Notes: a model not told the origin generated them from the letters alone. DNA of 64,000 nt from Bacillota bacterium (GCA_023415635.1 JAEZJV010000061.1:1-64000); one strand, 5' to 3'; positions 32,238 through 41,397 are shown, numbered from the stretch's first letter. Numbers and translations are program-made.

Positions 32238-34427
32238 CTACAGCAACAGCCCCGATAAATCATCCTTATAAATAATATGAAGCTCATGCATCGCACGGGT
32301 AACTGCCACATACATCAGCTTAGCATCCTCATCATTGGTACGGTAGCTGCGTTCGTCTGGATTCCAGAGGATGACTGCATCGAACTCCAAGCCCTTGGTC
32401 ATGTGGATGGGAAGCACCATATTGCCGCTGGTGAAGGACATCTCTTCTATGTCTCCTGTCAGATGCTCCAATTGCACATGGGGCTTTAGGAGCTCTTTTA
32501 CCTTACTGGTTTCTTCGATGGTCCTGCAGATGATTGCCACGGTATCGTAACCGCTCTCTCTGATGGAACGTATCACTTCCACCGTCCTTGCGGTCATCTG
32601 TTCTTCGTTTCCGACTTTGATCAGCGCAACCTCCTTACCATGGCGGATGATCGGCTCGATCTTATAGGTCTTGAAGGAGCACTTTCTCAGCACCCAACTG
32701 GCAAATTCCGAGATCTCCACCGTGTTTCGGTAGCTCTTGGCAAGTACATAGAAGCGGTCCTTCTCCGGTGAAAATACCTCCTGTTTCAGTATCTCCCAGT
32801 CATTCATACCGGTATCATAATAAATATTCTGGGAGATGTCTCCCATGATGGTATAAGTACAGTTCTTGAAAAGCTGACGGAAGATCATAAACAGCATGAC
32901 ACCAAAATCCTGCGCCTCGTCAATGACAATATGGCTGACATACTCGTAGTCCTTCGTCATCTTGATCCTTCGCTTAATATAATTCAGCATACCAAGATCG
33001 TAGATGTCCAGCCTCCTTTCATGCAGCTCTGAAAAAATCAGCCGTAGGACACTTTCCTTAGGAACCTCAATTCCCATCTCCATGTAAGCTTTAGAATTCA
33101 GCCTTAAGTCCTCCAGAAAGGCCTGGTAAATCTCCATCAGATTATATTTCTTATTCCTGTTGCCGAAATAGTTCTTATATTTATTTACTTCGGTCCGAAT
33201 CTCCTCCCTGTGTCTTTCATTCTCCTCATTCACGGAGGCAATCTTATAGGTCAGGCGTTTATTCAGCAGATCAATCTTCTCCTGCAACGGCAGTTCAGAG
33301 AAGAAATCCATAAAATACAGAATTTCTTCTCTGGAATACAACACCTGATGATGATATTCCACGGAATCCGAGGTAACCTCAGCAAGTTCAAACTGCTTCA
33401 TGAATTCCATTAATGCTTTGATAAAATGAATGGAGCCCTTGAACTGCTTCAGTCGAGAGATATCCTGTGTAATATTTTCTGCCTCTAGCTTTAGAAAGCT
33501 GTTGGCAAGCTGATACCTTCCCTTCTTCCAGCTAAAATCCTTATCCAGAAGCAGGAGCAGAAATTCCTCCATCGTCATCTGATTGACATTATAGACATCC
33601 AGATTCGGAAGCACTCCGGTGATGTAATTCAGGAGCATCTTATTGCTGCCGATGATGAAGAACTCATCCGGTCTGAATTTCTCCTTATAATTATATAAAA
33701 TATAGGAGATACGGTGCATTGCCACCGTGGTCTTTCCGCTGCCTGCCACTCCTTGTACGATAACACTGTGCCAGGGACTTTCTCGGATAATCTCATTCTG
33801 CTCCTTCTGAATCGTAGCGATGATCTCACCGAGAACCACCTCTTTATTCTTACTAAGGTACTTTGTCAAAAACTCGTCATTGGCCACAACCTCCGAGTCG
33901 TAGAATTCAATCAGCTTACTGTTGTCAATCTCATAAGTACGCTTCAGGAAAAGATCGATTTCAATGCGATCACCCATCGGAGTAGGATAAGAGCTTCTTC
34001 CAATATCACTGTCGTAATACACACTGGAGATCGGTGCCCGCCAATCAATTATCATATTCTCCGTAATGTTCTTACGTATACCGTTTTTCCCCAGATATAA
34101 GGAATAGCTAGAATTGTCCTCCGTCTCCCGGTAATCAATCCGCCCGAAGTAGGGCTTTCTCCTTGCTAATAGATTCTTATTTAGCGTCCGCTCTATCTGT
34201 GATTTCATATCAAGTCCGACGACCAGGTCATTGTGCAGCTCTGGGTTAGCGGAGCGGTAATTATCGTATAGCTCCTTTGTCTCCGTACTAATCTCTTTAA
34301 ACTGCCGCATATATTCCTCTATATTCCCGTCAATCACCCTGATGCACTGCTCCAGATGCTGTTCTTCCAATCTTCGTTCCAAGCCGCTTTGCTTTTCTGT
34401 TTCCTGTTTTTTCTGTGTATCCTGCAT
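32238..34427 (-). CDS. helD: UvrD/Rep-type helicase, HelD-like
   Basis: A 729-residue SF1 ATPase. After a coiled-coil N-terminus (about 1-90, rich in E, K and Q, as in HelD) the Walker A motif is GVAGSGKTTVAMH near 228. The Walker B is VIDEAQDFG near 530, and the SF1 motif VI region TRAMHELHII lies near the end (ADERSYRTNDEDAKLMYVAVTRA by position about 690-712). HelD proteins bind RNA polymerase, release it from DNA or RNA and help it recycle; other UvrD-like helicases repair DNA. The coiled-coil start and the lack of a nuclease domain favour HelD. GGAGGCTGTC precedes the ATG at 34427. Confidence 0.85.
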   Translation of the reverse strand: MQDTQKKQETEKQSGLERRLEEQHLEQCIRVIDGNIEEYMRQFKEISTETKELYDNYRSANPELHNDLVVGLDMKSQIERTLNKNLLARRKPYFGRIDYRETEDNSSYSLYLGKNGIRKNITENMIIDWRAPISSVYYDSDIGRSSYPTPMGDRIEIDLFLKRTYEIDNSKLIEFYDSEVVANDEFLTKYLSKNKEVVLGEIIATIQKEQNEIIRESPWHSVIVQGVAGSGKTTVAMHRISYILYNYKEKFRPDEFFIIGSNKMLLNYITGVLPNLDVYNVNQMTMEEFLLLLLDKDFSWKKGRYQLANSFLKLEAENITQDISRLKQFKGSIHFIKALMEFMKQFELAEVTSDSVEYHHQVLYSREEILYFMDFFSELPLQEKIDLLNKRLTYKIASVNEENERHREEIRTEVNKYKNYFGNRNKKYNLMEIYQAFLEDLRLNSKAYMEMGIEVPKESVLRLIFSELHERRLDIYDLGMLNYIKRRIKMTKDYEYVSHIVIDEAQDFGVMLFMIFRQLFKNCTYTIMGDISQNIYYDTGMNDWEILKQEVFSPEKDRFYVLAKSYRNTVEISEFASWVLRKCSFKTYKIEPIIRHGKEVALIKVGNEEQMTARTVEVIRSIRESGYDTVAIICRTIEETSKVKELLKPHVQLEHLTGDIEEMSFTSGNMVLPIHMTKGLEFDAVILWNPDERSYRTNDEDAKLMYVAVTRAMHELHIIYKDDLSGLLL

Positions 34428-34605
34428 GACAGCCTCCTATTGTTTCTATTATTTTCCTCGTATCCCATTCCATCTTGTCAGGAATATAAATTCCTTTCTC
34501 TTCTATTTCCACACGACCCCGACGGTTGACAATGCCTCCTTCATTGAGCCAATGCAGCATATAGATTTTGCACCAGCAATCATCTCCTTCATTAAAAATG
34601 GGCAT
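34330..34605 (-). CDS. small ORF overlapping the helD start, unknown
   Basis: A 91-codon frame opens at 34605 behind GAGAGGG with an 8-base gap. The part before helD (about 58 residues, with WLNEGGIVNRRGRVEIEEKG and IYIPDKMEWDTRKIIETIGG) looks protein-like. The last third overlaps the first 98 bases of helD in another frame and is much less convincing. It may be a real gene with a long overlap, a frame that lost its original end, or the 3' remnant of the decayed ABC locus upstream. I recognise no family. Confidence 0.3.
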   Translation of the reverse strand: MPIFNEGDDCWCKIYMLHWLNEGGIVNRRGRVEIEEKGIYIPDKMEWDTRKIIETIGGCHAGYTEKTGNRKAKRLGTKIGRTASGAVHQGD

Positions 34606-34669
34606 AACAATTTCCCTCTCTTTCGCAAAAGAGTGGGTTCATGCCTCTGACAGGTGCAATTTTATCTTC

Positions 34670-34792
34670 TCAGGGAACTCTTCCTTTGATGCATTCTAAC
34701 TGCTTATGATACAATGTCTTGAATGCTTCCCAAAATCCGGCATTACACCGGTTGACCTTGAAGGTCATAGAAATGTGTTGGACTTTAATCAT
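34670..34792 (-). pseudogene. 5' remnant of an ABC transporter ATP-binding protein gene
   Basis: Behind an excellent CAGGAGGAGCAAT site an ATG at 34792 opens a 40-codon frame starting MIKVQHISMTFKVNRCNAGF. It resembles the first strand of ABC-2-type ATPases (IxVxHLSKTFKV, then AGLKEAFKxLF, then a Y-x-IKALDD segment). The frame stops at a TGA (34670-34672) before any Walker A motif. No Walker A, Q-loop or LSGGQ motif exists in any frame of the adjacent DNA, so the remainder was deleted. The promoter and leader upstream are still present. Confidence 0.6.
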
Positions 34793-34819
34793 ATTGCTCC
34801 TCCTGGTAGTAATATTTTT

Positions 34820-34939
34820 TCAAATATCTTGCCAAGCGACGGTGTAACCTTTAGGTACACAGGTACCCCTCAGATTCACTTTTTTCCTTGGATTTTGCCA
34901 AGAAAACCCGCGGTAAATATTTATCAAGCGAAAAAACAT
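34820..34939 (-). promoter_or_regulatory. attenuator-like leader with putative 19-residue peptide
   Basis: On the minus strand, AAGGA is followed after 6 bases by a GTG (34879) that opens the frame MNLRGTCVPKGYTVAWQDI, ending at 34820. The frame is open upstream to an ATG at 34939, but this overlaps the promoter -10 and cannot be the mRNA start. The RNA can form competing hairpins: GGTAC with GTACC, GGTACAC-type alternatives with GGTTACACC, and TTTTCTTGG with CCAAGGAAAA. From memory this resembles leaders of tet(M)-like and other antibiotic-induced genes controlled by ribosome stalling. No other gene lies in the 34793-35057 stretch. Confidence 0.5.
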
Positions 34940-34966
34940 TGTAGCACTTCTTATTGGGTATGTCAA
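34938..34966 (-). promoter_or_regulatory. promoter of the decayed ABC locus
   Basis: TTGACA, 17 bases, TACAAT on the minus strand. Both hexamers are strong although the gene downstream is only a remnant. Confidence 0.75.
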
Positions 34967-35057
34967 CCAATTATTACAAACGAAATGCGCAAAATAAGTA
35001 GCTTTCGGCTATTACCAGTTTTGCGAAAACTACCTTTGTAGGTTCTTATTGGTGTAA

Positions 35058-35657
35058 TTACTTTATTTTTTGTTCATGACGCAGTTCCACAAATTCCTCG
35101 GCAGTTAGATTATAGTCTTCCAGCAAGAAGCGTCCCTGCTCATAACGAATAATATTGATACAGGTATTCTTAAGTATGATTTTTCCGGTCCCTGTCATAC
35201 CGCTGCTTAAGACACTCAGGACTGAATTAATGGATGCTCCATGAGATATCATGATGATATTATCCTGACTGAATTGTCTTGCATATTTATGGAGGGATCC
35301 CATCATCCGATTACAGAGCTGCTCCCAGGGTTCCTTATCATCCGGTTCGCCTGAAGCATAAAAAGCATCCCGTTCCGCAGGAGTCATTCCGGATACCCTG
35401 GAAAAATCCCTCTCCGTGATCCCTTCCTCCAGGATAATCTTCCTAATCTTTAGTTGCTTGGCAATAATCTCAGCTGTCCTCTTTGCACGGCTTAGTGGAC
35501 TGGTAATTATAGCTTGGAAGGCTTCATCTGATAAAGCCTGCGCGCATTCCTCCGCTTGAAGAATTCCCGTTTCATTGAGCGGAATATCTTCCCTCCCCTG
35601 AAATCTTCCCTGCAGATTCCAATCTGTCTGTCCGTGTCTGATCAGATATATTTTCAT
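35058..35657 (-). CDS. histidine phosphatase (phosphoglycerate mutase-like) family protein
   Basis: A 199-residue member of the histidine phosphatase superfamily. The catalytic histidine is in IYLIRHGQTDWN (RHG at residues 7-9), Arg and Glu are in SPLSRAKRTAEII and ERDFSRVSG, and the second histidine is in MISHGASINSVLS. Substrates range from sugar phosphates to alpha-ribazole phosphate (CobC); none is indicated here, as no cobalamin gene is nearby. I chose the ATG at 35657 behind GGAGATAAGCCA. Monocistronic. Confidence 0.85.
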   Translation of the reverse strand: MKIYLIRHGQTDWNLQGRFQGREDIPLNETGILQAEECAQALSDEAFQAIITSPLSRAKRTAEIIAKQLKIRKIILEEGITERDFSRVSGMTPAERDAFYASGEPDDKEPWEQLCNRMMGSLHKYARQFSQDNIIMISHGASINSVLSVLSSGMTGTGKIILKNTCINIIRYEQGRFLLEDYNLTAEEFVELRHEQKIK

Positions 35658-35747
35658 TGGCTTATCTCCAGTCTTTTGTTTGTATTCCATTCTAACTCAT
35701 AACAAAAGAATTGGCTAGAACAAATCTCGCTTACCACCATAAAAATA

Positions 35748-35806
35748 TTGTGCCGGTACGGTACACATAAATGTTCTTAACATCTAGATGTACCTTATCG
35801 GCACAA
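35748..35806 (-). terminator. terminator after the chemoreceptor gene
   Basis: TTGTGCCG pairs with CGGCACAA, with an inner GGTACA/TGTACC pair. It begins 24 bases after the chemoreceptor stop. Confidence 0.55.
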
Positions 35807-35829
35807 TAAGGTAAAATCCAATTACTCTA

Positions 35830-37842
35830 TTAAAGCTTGAATCTCATAATGATTTCCTGAAGATTTGTTGCAAGCAGAGCTAATCTTTCGCTGGATTTCG
35901 CAAGCTCCTCCATGGAAGCACTCTGCTCCACCATAGCAGCTGAAGCCTCTTCCGTACTTGCTGCATTTTCCTCTGCAATTGCGGAAAGGGTCTGCAGCAT
36001 ATCCAGGATATCATTTTTAGCTTTGGCCATCAGCTCTTCAGACTCATTCAGCTGCAGCATTGCTCCGTTCGTCTCGCTCATCGCCGACGCGATGGCTTCA
36101 TATTTCATCTTAGTATTCAAAACACTCTCCGACTGTTCCTTGGAAATCTTACTTACCTTATGAATACTTGTGACAGCCTTGTTCACTGTCTCCTGTAGTT
36201 CGTGGACAATACCGTTAATATAATCAGTTGATTGTGCTGATTGACCGGCCAGCTTCTTAATCTCTGATGCAACAACTGCAAAGCCTTTTCCTAACTCTCC
36301 TGCTCTTGCCGCTTCAATGGAGGCATTCAGGGATAGCAGATTGGTCTGTTCAGCAATGGCTGCTATCACATTGCTGGCCTCACTGATCCTATTGGTGCCT
36401 TCATTGGTCTTTAGGATAATATCATAAATTTCATCTGTTGCAAAGCTACTTTCATCTGTAATTTCGGTTAATCTCTGTACTTCGGAAATACCGTCCTGGA
36501 CAACATTAGTAACCTTGTCGGTTGCCTCTATAACCGCATCCATATACTGCCTGTTCTTTTCAATATTATTCCCTAGCAGGATAGCTTGGCCGGAGCCGGT
36601 CTCAGTATTGACAGCTTGATCGGAAGCGCCCCTAGCAATCTCTTCTACGGTCTTGGAGACTTCTTCTGCTGCTACGGAGGACTGCTCCGAGGTTGCTGTC
36701 AGCTGCTCTGCCGTCGAGGATACCTGTAATGCAGAATCTGTGATTTCGCTGATAATCTTTCGCAGGCTGTCCGTAATATCCTGCATTGCGTGAGCCAATA
36801 CTCCGCTTTCATCCTTTCTTTTCATAAGCTTATCAGGAATATTTCCGGTCAGGTTAAGACCTGCTATACTTTGTGACAGCTCTGTAATCTTTATCATCGG
36901 TTTAGTATATACCAAGCCCACAAAATAGATTATCACAATGCTTATGGCTATACTGATAAAAATCTGCAGCATCATAGCTCTTCTCAGCTTATAAACAGGC
37001 TCCAGTACCTCTGTTTCATTAAAGGTACTGACTATAATCCAATTCGTACCGGGAACTTCTGCAAATCCTGCATAAAGGTTGACAGTTTTGCCCAGATTAT
37101 CTTTATCCTCGTATTCAATGAAACCTTTTCTAGTATCTATGATGGTTTGAATTGTCATAGCATAACCGGAATAAGTTTTGTCTTCCTCTTGTGCTGTAAT
37201 CGGATTAAATTGGCTGAGAACAAGTTCCTTATTATCATGTGCTACAATGGTTCCGGACATATTAATCATATAGGAATAGCCCAATTTACTGTATTTCATA
37301 TCGCCGGTCAAAGCACTCAGGGCATTGCCGTCCCTTCTTCCGATTAATACACCAGCTACCTGATTCCCCTTCTTGATCGGGACTGCCACCATGGTAACAG
37401 GCTCGTTGGTGACGCGACTGATTAATACATCTGAAATATTAGCCTCCCCCGCAAATGCTTTCTTAATATATTCACGGTCTCCTAAATCACTCTCAGAACC
37501 ATCGGTATATCTTGCTTTTCCGTCCGGAGTGACAACACCCAAAACAAGGAAATCAGTCGTCGGAAGTTGTTCCTGCAGGATTGTCTGCTGCTCCGTCCAA
37601 TCCATGGAGGTAATTCCTTTCTGAACAGATATAGCAGTCAGCGTCTTGATGGTCTCAGCAACCCTGCTTTCTACCAGCTTCGCTCCCTCAGCAGCCATAA
37701 TCCGGCAGGTAGTCTTTGCGCTCTCGGACATCAAATCACCACCGCTTTTAGTAGCACGGTAACCGTTGGTTATCGTGGACACAGCAACCAATAGAGTAAA
37801 GATAAGAATTAACCTTGTCTTCATACTATTTAATTTCTTCAT
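35830..37842 (-). CDS. methyl-accepting chemotaxis protein
   Basis: A 670-residue transmembrane receptor. Helix 1 (about 10-27) is followed by an extracellular double-Cache sensor domain (about 35-280) with features such as RDGNALSALTG and GYSYMINMSGTIVAHDN. Helix 2 (about 290-312, LQIFISIAISIVIIYFVGL) leads into a HAMP linker. A long cytoplasmic coiled coil has the CheA/CheW-contacting hairpin tip AIAEQTNLLSLNASIEAARA near 505-525. dCache domains commonly bind amino acids or organic acids. The ligand is unknown. It has its own promoter, so it may be one of many unlinked receptors of a motile cell. Confidence 0.93.
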   Translation of the reverse strand: MKKLNSMKTRLILIFTLLVAVSTITNGYRATKSGGDLMSESAKTTCRIMAAEGAKLVESRVAETIKTLTAISVQKGITSMDWTEQQTILQEQLPTTDFLVLGVVTPDGKARYTDGSESDLGDREYIKKAFAGEANISDVLISRVTNEPVTMVAVPIKKGNQVAGVLIGRRDGNALSALTGDMKYSKLGYSYMINMSGTIVAHDNKELVLSQFNPITAQEEDKTYSGYAMTIQTIIDTRKGFIEYEDKDNLGKTVNLYAGFAEVPGTNWIIVSTFNETEVLEPVYKLRRAMMLQIFISIAISIVIIYFVGLVYTKPMIKITELSQSIAGLNLTGNIPDKLMKRKDESGVLAHAMQDITDSLRKIISEITDSALQVSSTAEQLTATSEQSSVAAEEVSKTVEEIARGASDQAVNTETGSGQAILLGNNIEKNRQYMDAVIEATDKVTNVVQDGISEVQRLTEITDESSFATDEIYDIILKTNEGTNRISEASNVIAAIAEQTNLLSLNASIEAARAGELGKGFAVVASEIKKLAGQSAQSTDYINGIVHELQETVNKAVTSIHKVSKISKEQSESVLNTKMKYEAIASAMSETNGAMLQLNESEELMAKAKNDILDMLQTLSAIAEENAASTEEASAAMVEQSASMEELAKSSERLALLATNLQEIIMRFKL

Positions 37843-37884
37843 ACATTATCCTCCTACGAATATGAGTTACATGCAAAATAAGCT

Positions 37885-37913
37885 ATCATAATTTACCATT
37901 GTACATTTTTCAA
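37885..37913 (-). promoter_or_regulatory. promoter of the chemoreceptor gene
   Basis: TTGAAA, 17 bases, TATGAT on the minus strand. The spacer holds ACAATGGTAAA, also found near the PilZ gene. No sigma-D signature is seen. Confidence 0.6.
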
Positions 37914-38012
37914 ATTATCCATATTTTACTAAATATTACTTTTTTATTCTATACTATTATTCTTCATATTTCAACCATTTTCGATATAAAAGTAATAGTT
38001 TGTCAATTATTT

Positions 38013-38048
38013 AGGAGCGTCTACCGATGAGAACCGATAGACGCTCCT
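38013..38048. terminator. terminator-like hairpin between pflA and the chemoreceptor gene
   Basis: AGGAGCGTCTACCG pairs with CGATAGACGCTCCT apart from one base. The T-run is on the plus side; the minus side continues AAATAATT, weaker for the pfl transcript. Confidence 0.6.
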
Positions 38049-38092
38049 TTTTAGATTTATAATATTCTTTATGTAACCCATCTGCGTTGATA

Positions 38093-38833
38093 TTATATGC
38101 TTACCGTAACTGTCTTTCCGTTGCGTTCAAAGATTGTTTTTACCTCTTGAAGCAATTCCCCGGACGGCTCCTTGGTATCGCTTAAGGTATAATTCAACCC
38201 CATCTCCTTCCACTTATATTCACCCATCTTATGGAAGGCTAATAGCTCAATCTTAGCCACATTTTGATAATCATCCAGATATCCGGAAAACTTTTCTATA
38301 TTATCTAAATTGTCTGTCAGCCCAGGCACCAGAACATAGCGTACCCAGACTGTGATCTTATGCTCCCGAAGATAGTCCAACAATTTTAGAGTAGGATCCA
38401 GCTTCACACCGGTTACCTCCTGATATACCAACGGATCATAATTCTTGATATCCAACAGAACCAAATCCGTGTACTCCAGGAGCTCCTTTACTGCATCATT
38501 CCAAATATATCCCGAAGTATCAATCGCTACCGATATAGCATGAGGTTTTAATAAGCGGCATACCTCTAGCAAAAACTGTGCCTGTAATAGCGGTTCTCCT
38601 CCCGTGAAGGTTACTCCACCGCCAGAAAAATCCATATAGGCTTTATATTTTAATATTTCGTCTGCCAATTCCTTTGGTGTGTAGCTAGTACCCCTATTGA
38701 CTTCCCAGGTATCAGGATTGTGGCAGAATTTACAGCGCAGAGGACACCCCTGTAGGAATACTACGAATCGGATGCCCGGACCGTCTACAGTGCCAAAGCT
38801 TTCCAATGAATGAATTCTGCCTAATATCTCCAT
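38093..38833 (-). CDS. pflA: pyruvate formate-lyase activating enzyme
   Basis: A 246-residue radical SAM enzyme that abstracts hydrogen from the glycine of PflB to form the active glycyl radical. The 4Fe-4S ligands Cys30, Cys34 and Cys37 are in QGCPLRCKFCHNP (CxxxCxxC). GGGVTFTGGEPLLQ supports SAM binding. Length matches PflA exactly, with no extra ferredoxin domain as in the other activases. It follows pflB by 34 bases, the usual gene pairing. Confidence 0.96.
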   Translation of the reverse strand: MEILGRIHSLESFGTVDGPGIRFVVFLQGCPLRCKFCHNPDTWEVNRGTSYTPKELADEILKYKAYMDFSGGGVTFTGGEPLLQAQFLLEVCRLLKPHAISVAIDTSGYIWNDAVKELLEYTDLVLLDIKNYDPLVYQEVTGVKLDPTLKLLDYLREHKITVWVRYVLVPGLTDNLDNIEKFSGYLDDYQNVAKIELLAFHKMGEYKWKEMGLNYTLSDTKEPSGELLQEVKTIFERNGKTVTVSI

Positions 38834-38867
38834 AGATTTCCCCTTTCAGTCATGACATACATTATGA

Positions 38868-41093
38868 TTAACGCTCATGGAAGGTACGGTTGATTACATC
38901 CATTTGCTGCTCTCTGTTCAGTTTAATGAAATTTACAGCATATCCTGAGACGCGAATGGTCAGCTGAGGATATTTTTCCGGATGCTCCATTGCATCCAGT
39001 AAGGTCTCTCTGTCAAATACATTGACATTGATATGATGTCCCCTGCTGTGGAAGTAACCATCGAGCAGCCCCTTTAAGTTCTCGACACGCTCTGCCTGGT
39101 TCTTACCAAGCGCTTTCGGTATCATGGAAAAGGTATAGCTGATTCCGTCCTCCGCATGCTTATAGGGCAGCTTTGCTACTGAGGACATAGAGGCTACTGC
39201 TCCTTTTTTGTCCCTTCCATGCATCGGGTTGGCTCCGGGTGCGAAGGGATCTCCCGCTTTTCTTCCGTCAGGGGTGCTGCCTGTCTTTTTACCGTACACC
39301 ACATTGGACGTGATTGTCAAAACGGAAAGTGTCTGCTTCGCATTTCGGTAAGTCTTCACCTTACGCAGCTTGTTCATGAACTTCTCTACGATATCGATCG
39401 CAATCTGGTCCACTCTGTCATCATTGTTTCCGTATGCAGGATATTCTCCTTCGATCTCATAATCAACCGCAAGTCCAGCCTCATTGCGGATCACCTTAAC
39501 CCTGGCATATTTTATTGCGGACAGGGAGTCCGCTACCACAGAAAGTCCGGCGATACCACAGGCCTCGGTACGGAGAATATTGATATCATGGAGTGCCATC
39601 TGCAGACTCTCGTAATTGTATTTATCGTGCATGAAATGAATGACATTCAACGTATTAATATAGAGCTCGGAAAGCCAATCCAGAGTCTGGTCAAATTTTG
39701 CCATAACCTCATCATAATTTAAGTATTCACTTGTGATTGGAGCAAACATCGGTCCTACCTGCTCACCGTAAATCTCATCCTTACCACCGTTAATCGTATA
39801 AAGAAGGGCCTTAGCCAGATTCGCACGTGCACCAAAGAACTGCATCTGCTTACCTAATCTCATGGCCGATACACAGCAGGCGATACCATAATCGTCTCCC
39901 CAGACATCTCTCATGATGTCATCACTCTCATACTGAATGGAACTGGTATCTATAGAGACCTTGGCACAAAAATTTTTAAATGCGTCCGGCAATAAAGTAG
40001 ACCATAATATGGTAAGGTTCGGTTCAGGCGCAGGTCCAAGATTATAGAGTGTATGGAGAACTCGGAAGCTGTTTTTGGTAACCAGCGTCCTTCCATCCAA
40101 TCCCATACCGCCAATAGATTCTGTTACCCAGGTGGGGTCCCCGGAAAACAGGTCATTATAGGAAGGGGTACGTAGGAATCGAACCATACGGAGCTTCATA
40201 ACGAACTGATCCATCAGCTCCTGAAGTTCTGTCTCCGTAATCATTCCGTGCCTTAAATCTCTTTCATAATAGATATCCAGGAAGGTTGTCACACGCCCAA
40301 GGCTCATAGCCGCGCCATCCTGCTCCTTAATGGCACCCAGATAAGCAAAATAGGTCCATTGGGTTGCTTCAAAGGAGTTTTTAGCCGGATTACCGATATC
40401 AAAGCCATAGGAGGCTGCCATCTGCTTCAGCTGCTTCAGAGATTTGATCTGCTCACTGATCTCCTCCCTCAGTCTGATGTCAGGTGATTCTAAGATAGAA
40501 ATCTCAAGAAGCTTCTTCTCATGAAGCTTCTCCTCAATCAGAAAATCGACACCGTAAAGAGCTACCCTTCGATAATCCCCGATAATTCTTCCTCTGCCGT
40601 AGGCATCCGGAAGACCGGTAATTATGCCGGTATGTCTAGCCTTCTTCATGGCATCCGTATAGGCATCAAATACGCCGTCATTGTGGGTCTTTCTGTTCTG
40701 AGAATAAATCTCCTCTGTCTTCTTATCCAGAGTATAGCCATAAGCCTCCAGGGCATTCTTTACCACACGAATACCACCATTTGGCATAATTCCGCGCTTT
40801 AAAGGCTTATCAGTCTGAAAACCTACAATCAGCTCGTTTTCCTGATCCAGATAACCAGGTCCGAACGCTGTAATTGTGGACGGTCTCTCAGTCTCAGCCT
40901 CCAGAATTCCCTTTCTATTCTCCTCCTTCATCAGCTCCATTACCTTTTCCCAAAGCTTTTCTGTCCTCTGAGTCGGGCCCGCCAGGAAGGAGTCGTCCCC
41001 CTCATAGGGTGTATAATTATGTTGAATGAAGCTTCTGACATTCACATTCGTCATCCAGCTTCCTTGTTTAAAATCATACCATTCCTGCCTCAT
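38868..41093 (-). CDS. pflB: formate C-acetyltransferase (pyruvate formate-lyase)
   Basis: A glycyl-radical enzyme of 741 residues that turns pyruvate and CoA into acetyl-CoA and formate, the key anaerobic fermentation step. Adjacent catalytic cysteines are Cys406 and Cys407 (GIACCVSAM). The radical glycine is Gly717 in TIRVSGYAVNF near the C-terminus. The FGPGYLD, RGRIIGDYRRVALYG and APEPNLTILWS segments match PflB rather than glycerol or choline-type lyases. AAAGGATGG lies seven bases before the ATG at 41093. An Fnr/CRP-type palindrome lies 167 bases upstream of the start. Confidence 0.96.
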   Translation of the reverse strand: MRQEWYDFKQGSWMTNVNVRSFIQHNYTPYEGDDSFLAGPTQRTEKLWEKVMELMKEENRKGILEAETERPSTITAFGPGYLDQENELIVGFQTDKPLKRGIMPNGGIRVVKNALEAYGYTLDKKTEEIYSQNRKTHNDGVFDAYTDAMKKARHTGIITGLPDAYGRGRIIGDYRRVALYGVDFLIEEKLHEKKLLEISILESPDIRLREEISEQIKSLKQLKQMAASYGFDIGNPAKNSFEATQWTYFAYLGAIKEQDGAAMSLGRVTTFLDIYYERDLRHGMITETELQELMDQFVMKLRMVRFLRTPSYNDLFSGDPTWVTESIGGMGLDGRTLVTKNSFRVLHTLYNLGPAPEPNLTILWSTLLPDAFKNFCAKVSIDTSSIQYESDDIMRDVWGDDYGIACCVSAMRLGKQMQFFGARANLAKALLYTINGGKDEIYGEQVGPMFAPITSEYLNYDEVMAKFDQTLDWLSELYINTLNVIHFMHDKYNYESLQMALHDINILRTEACGIAGLSVVADSLSAIKYARVKVIRNEAGLAVDYEIEGEYPAYGNNDDRVDQIAIDIVEKFMNKLRKVKTYRNAKQTLSVLTITSNVVYGKKTGSTPDGRKAGDPFAPGANPMHGRDKKGAVASMSSVAKLPYKHAEDGISYTFSMIPKALGKNQAERVENLKGLLDGYFHSRGHHINVNVFDRETLLDAMEHPEKYPQLTIRVSGYAVNFIKLNREQQMDVINRTFHER

Positions 41094-41259
41094 TATTTAA
41101 CCATCCTTTCCACCGTTCTTCACGGCATACAGCTTTACTTGTTAACATAGGCTTTTGTTATCACCGTTAGCATTATTATAGCTTTATCAGTAAATTTCAC
41201 TGGCAAAAATTGTCTCATGAAATTTCAATTCATTTATATCACAGATCCGATTTGATTTC

Positions 41260-41275
41260 TGTGATTTAAATCACG
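41260..41275. promoter_or_regulatory. CRP/FNR-type palindrome upstream of pflB
   Basis: TGTGATTTAAATCACG matches TGTGA-N6-TCACA at 9 of 10 positions. A -10-like TATAAT (41180-41175) lies between it and pflB, putting the site near -90. An overlapping ATCACAGA/TCTGTGAT pair extends the symmetry (41238-41265). An Fnr- or Crp-family regulator is inferred; none is encoded in the window. The rest of the 355-base gap holds only this region and the gltD terminator. Confidence 0.5.
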
Positions 41276-41323
41276 GAATGAGACATATTGTTCAGTAATA
41301 GCATACATTGCATATAAATAAGA

Positions 41324-41397
41324 AAGAGGCTCCTTTCCGATAATTCCTACTGACTTAATTAATGTCCGCTAGGGTACTTCGGTCCGAACAGCCTCTT
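41324..41397 (-). terminator. terminator after gltD
   Basis: AAGAGGCT pairs with AGCCTCTT across a long partly self-complementary loop. The arms repeat those of the hairpin at 30781-30883. Confidence 0.55.

Noticed and set aside
34706..35041. 111-codon plus-strand frame in the gap before the histidine phosphatase
   Set aside because: It is antisense to the ABC remnant and its leader, has no ribosome binding site and an unnatural composition.
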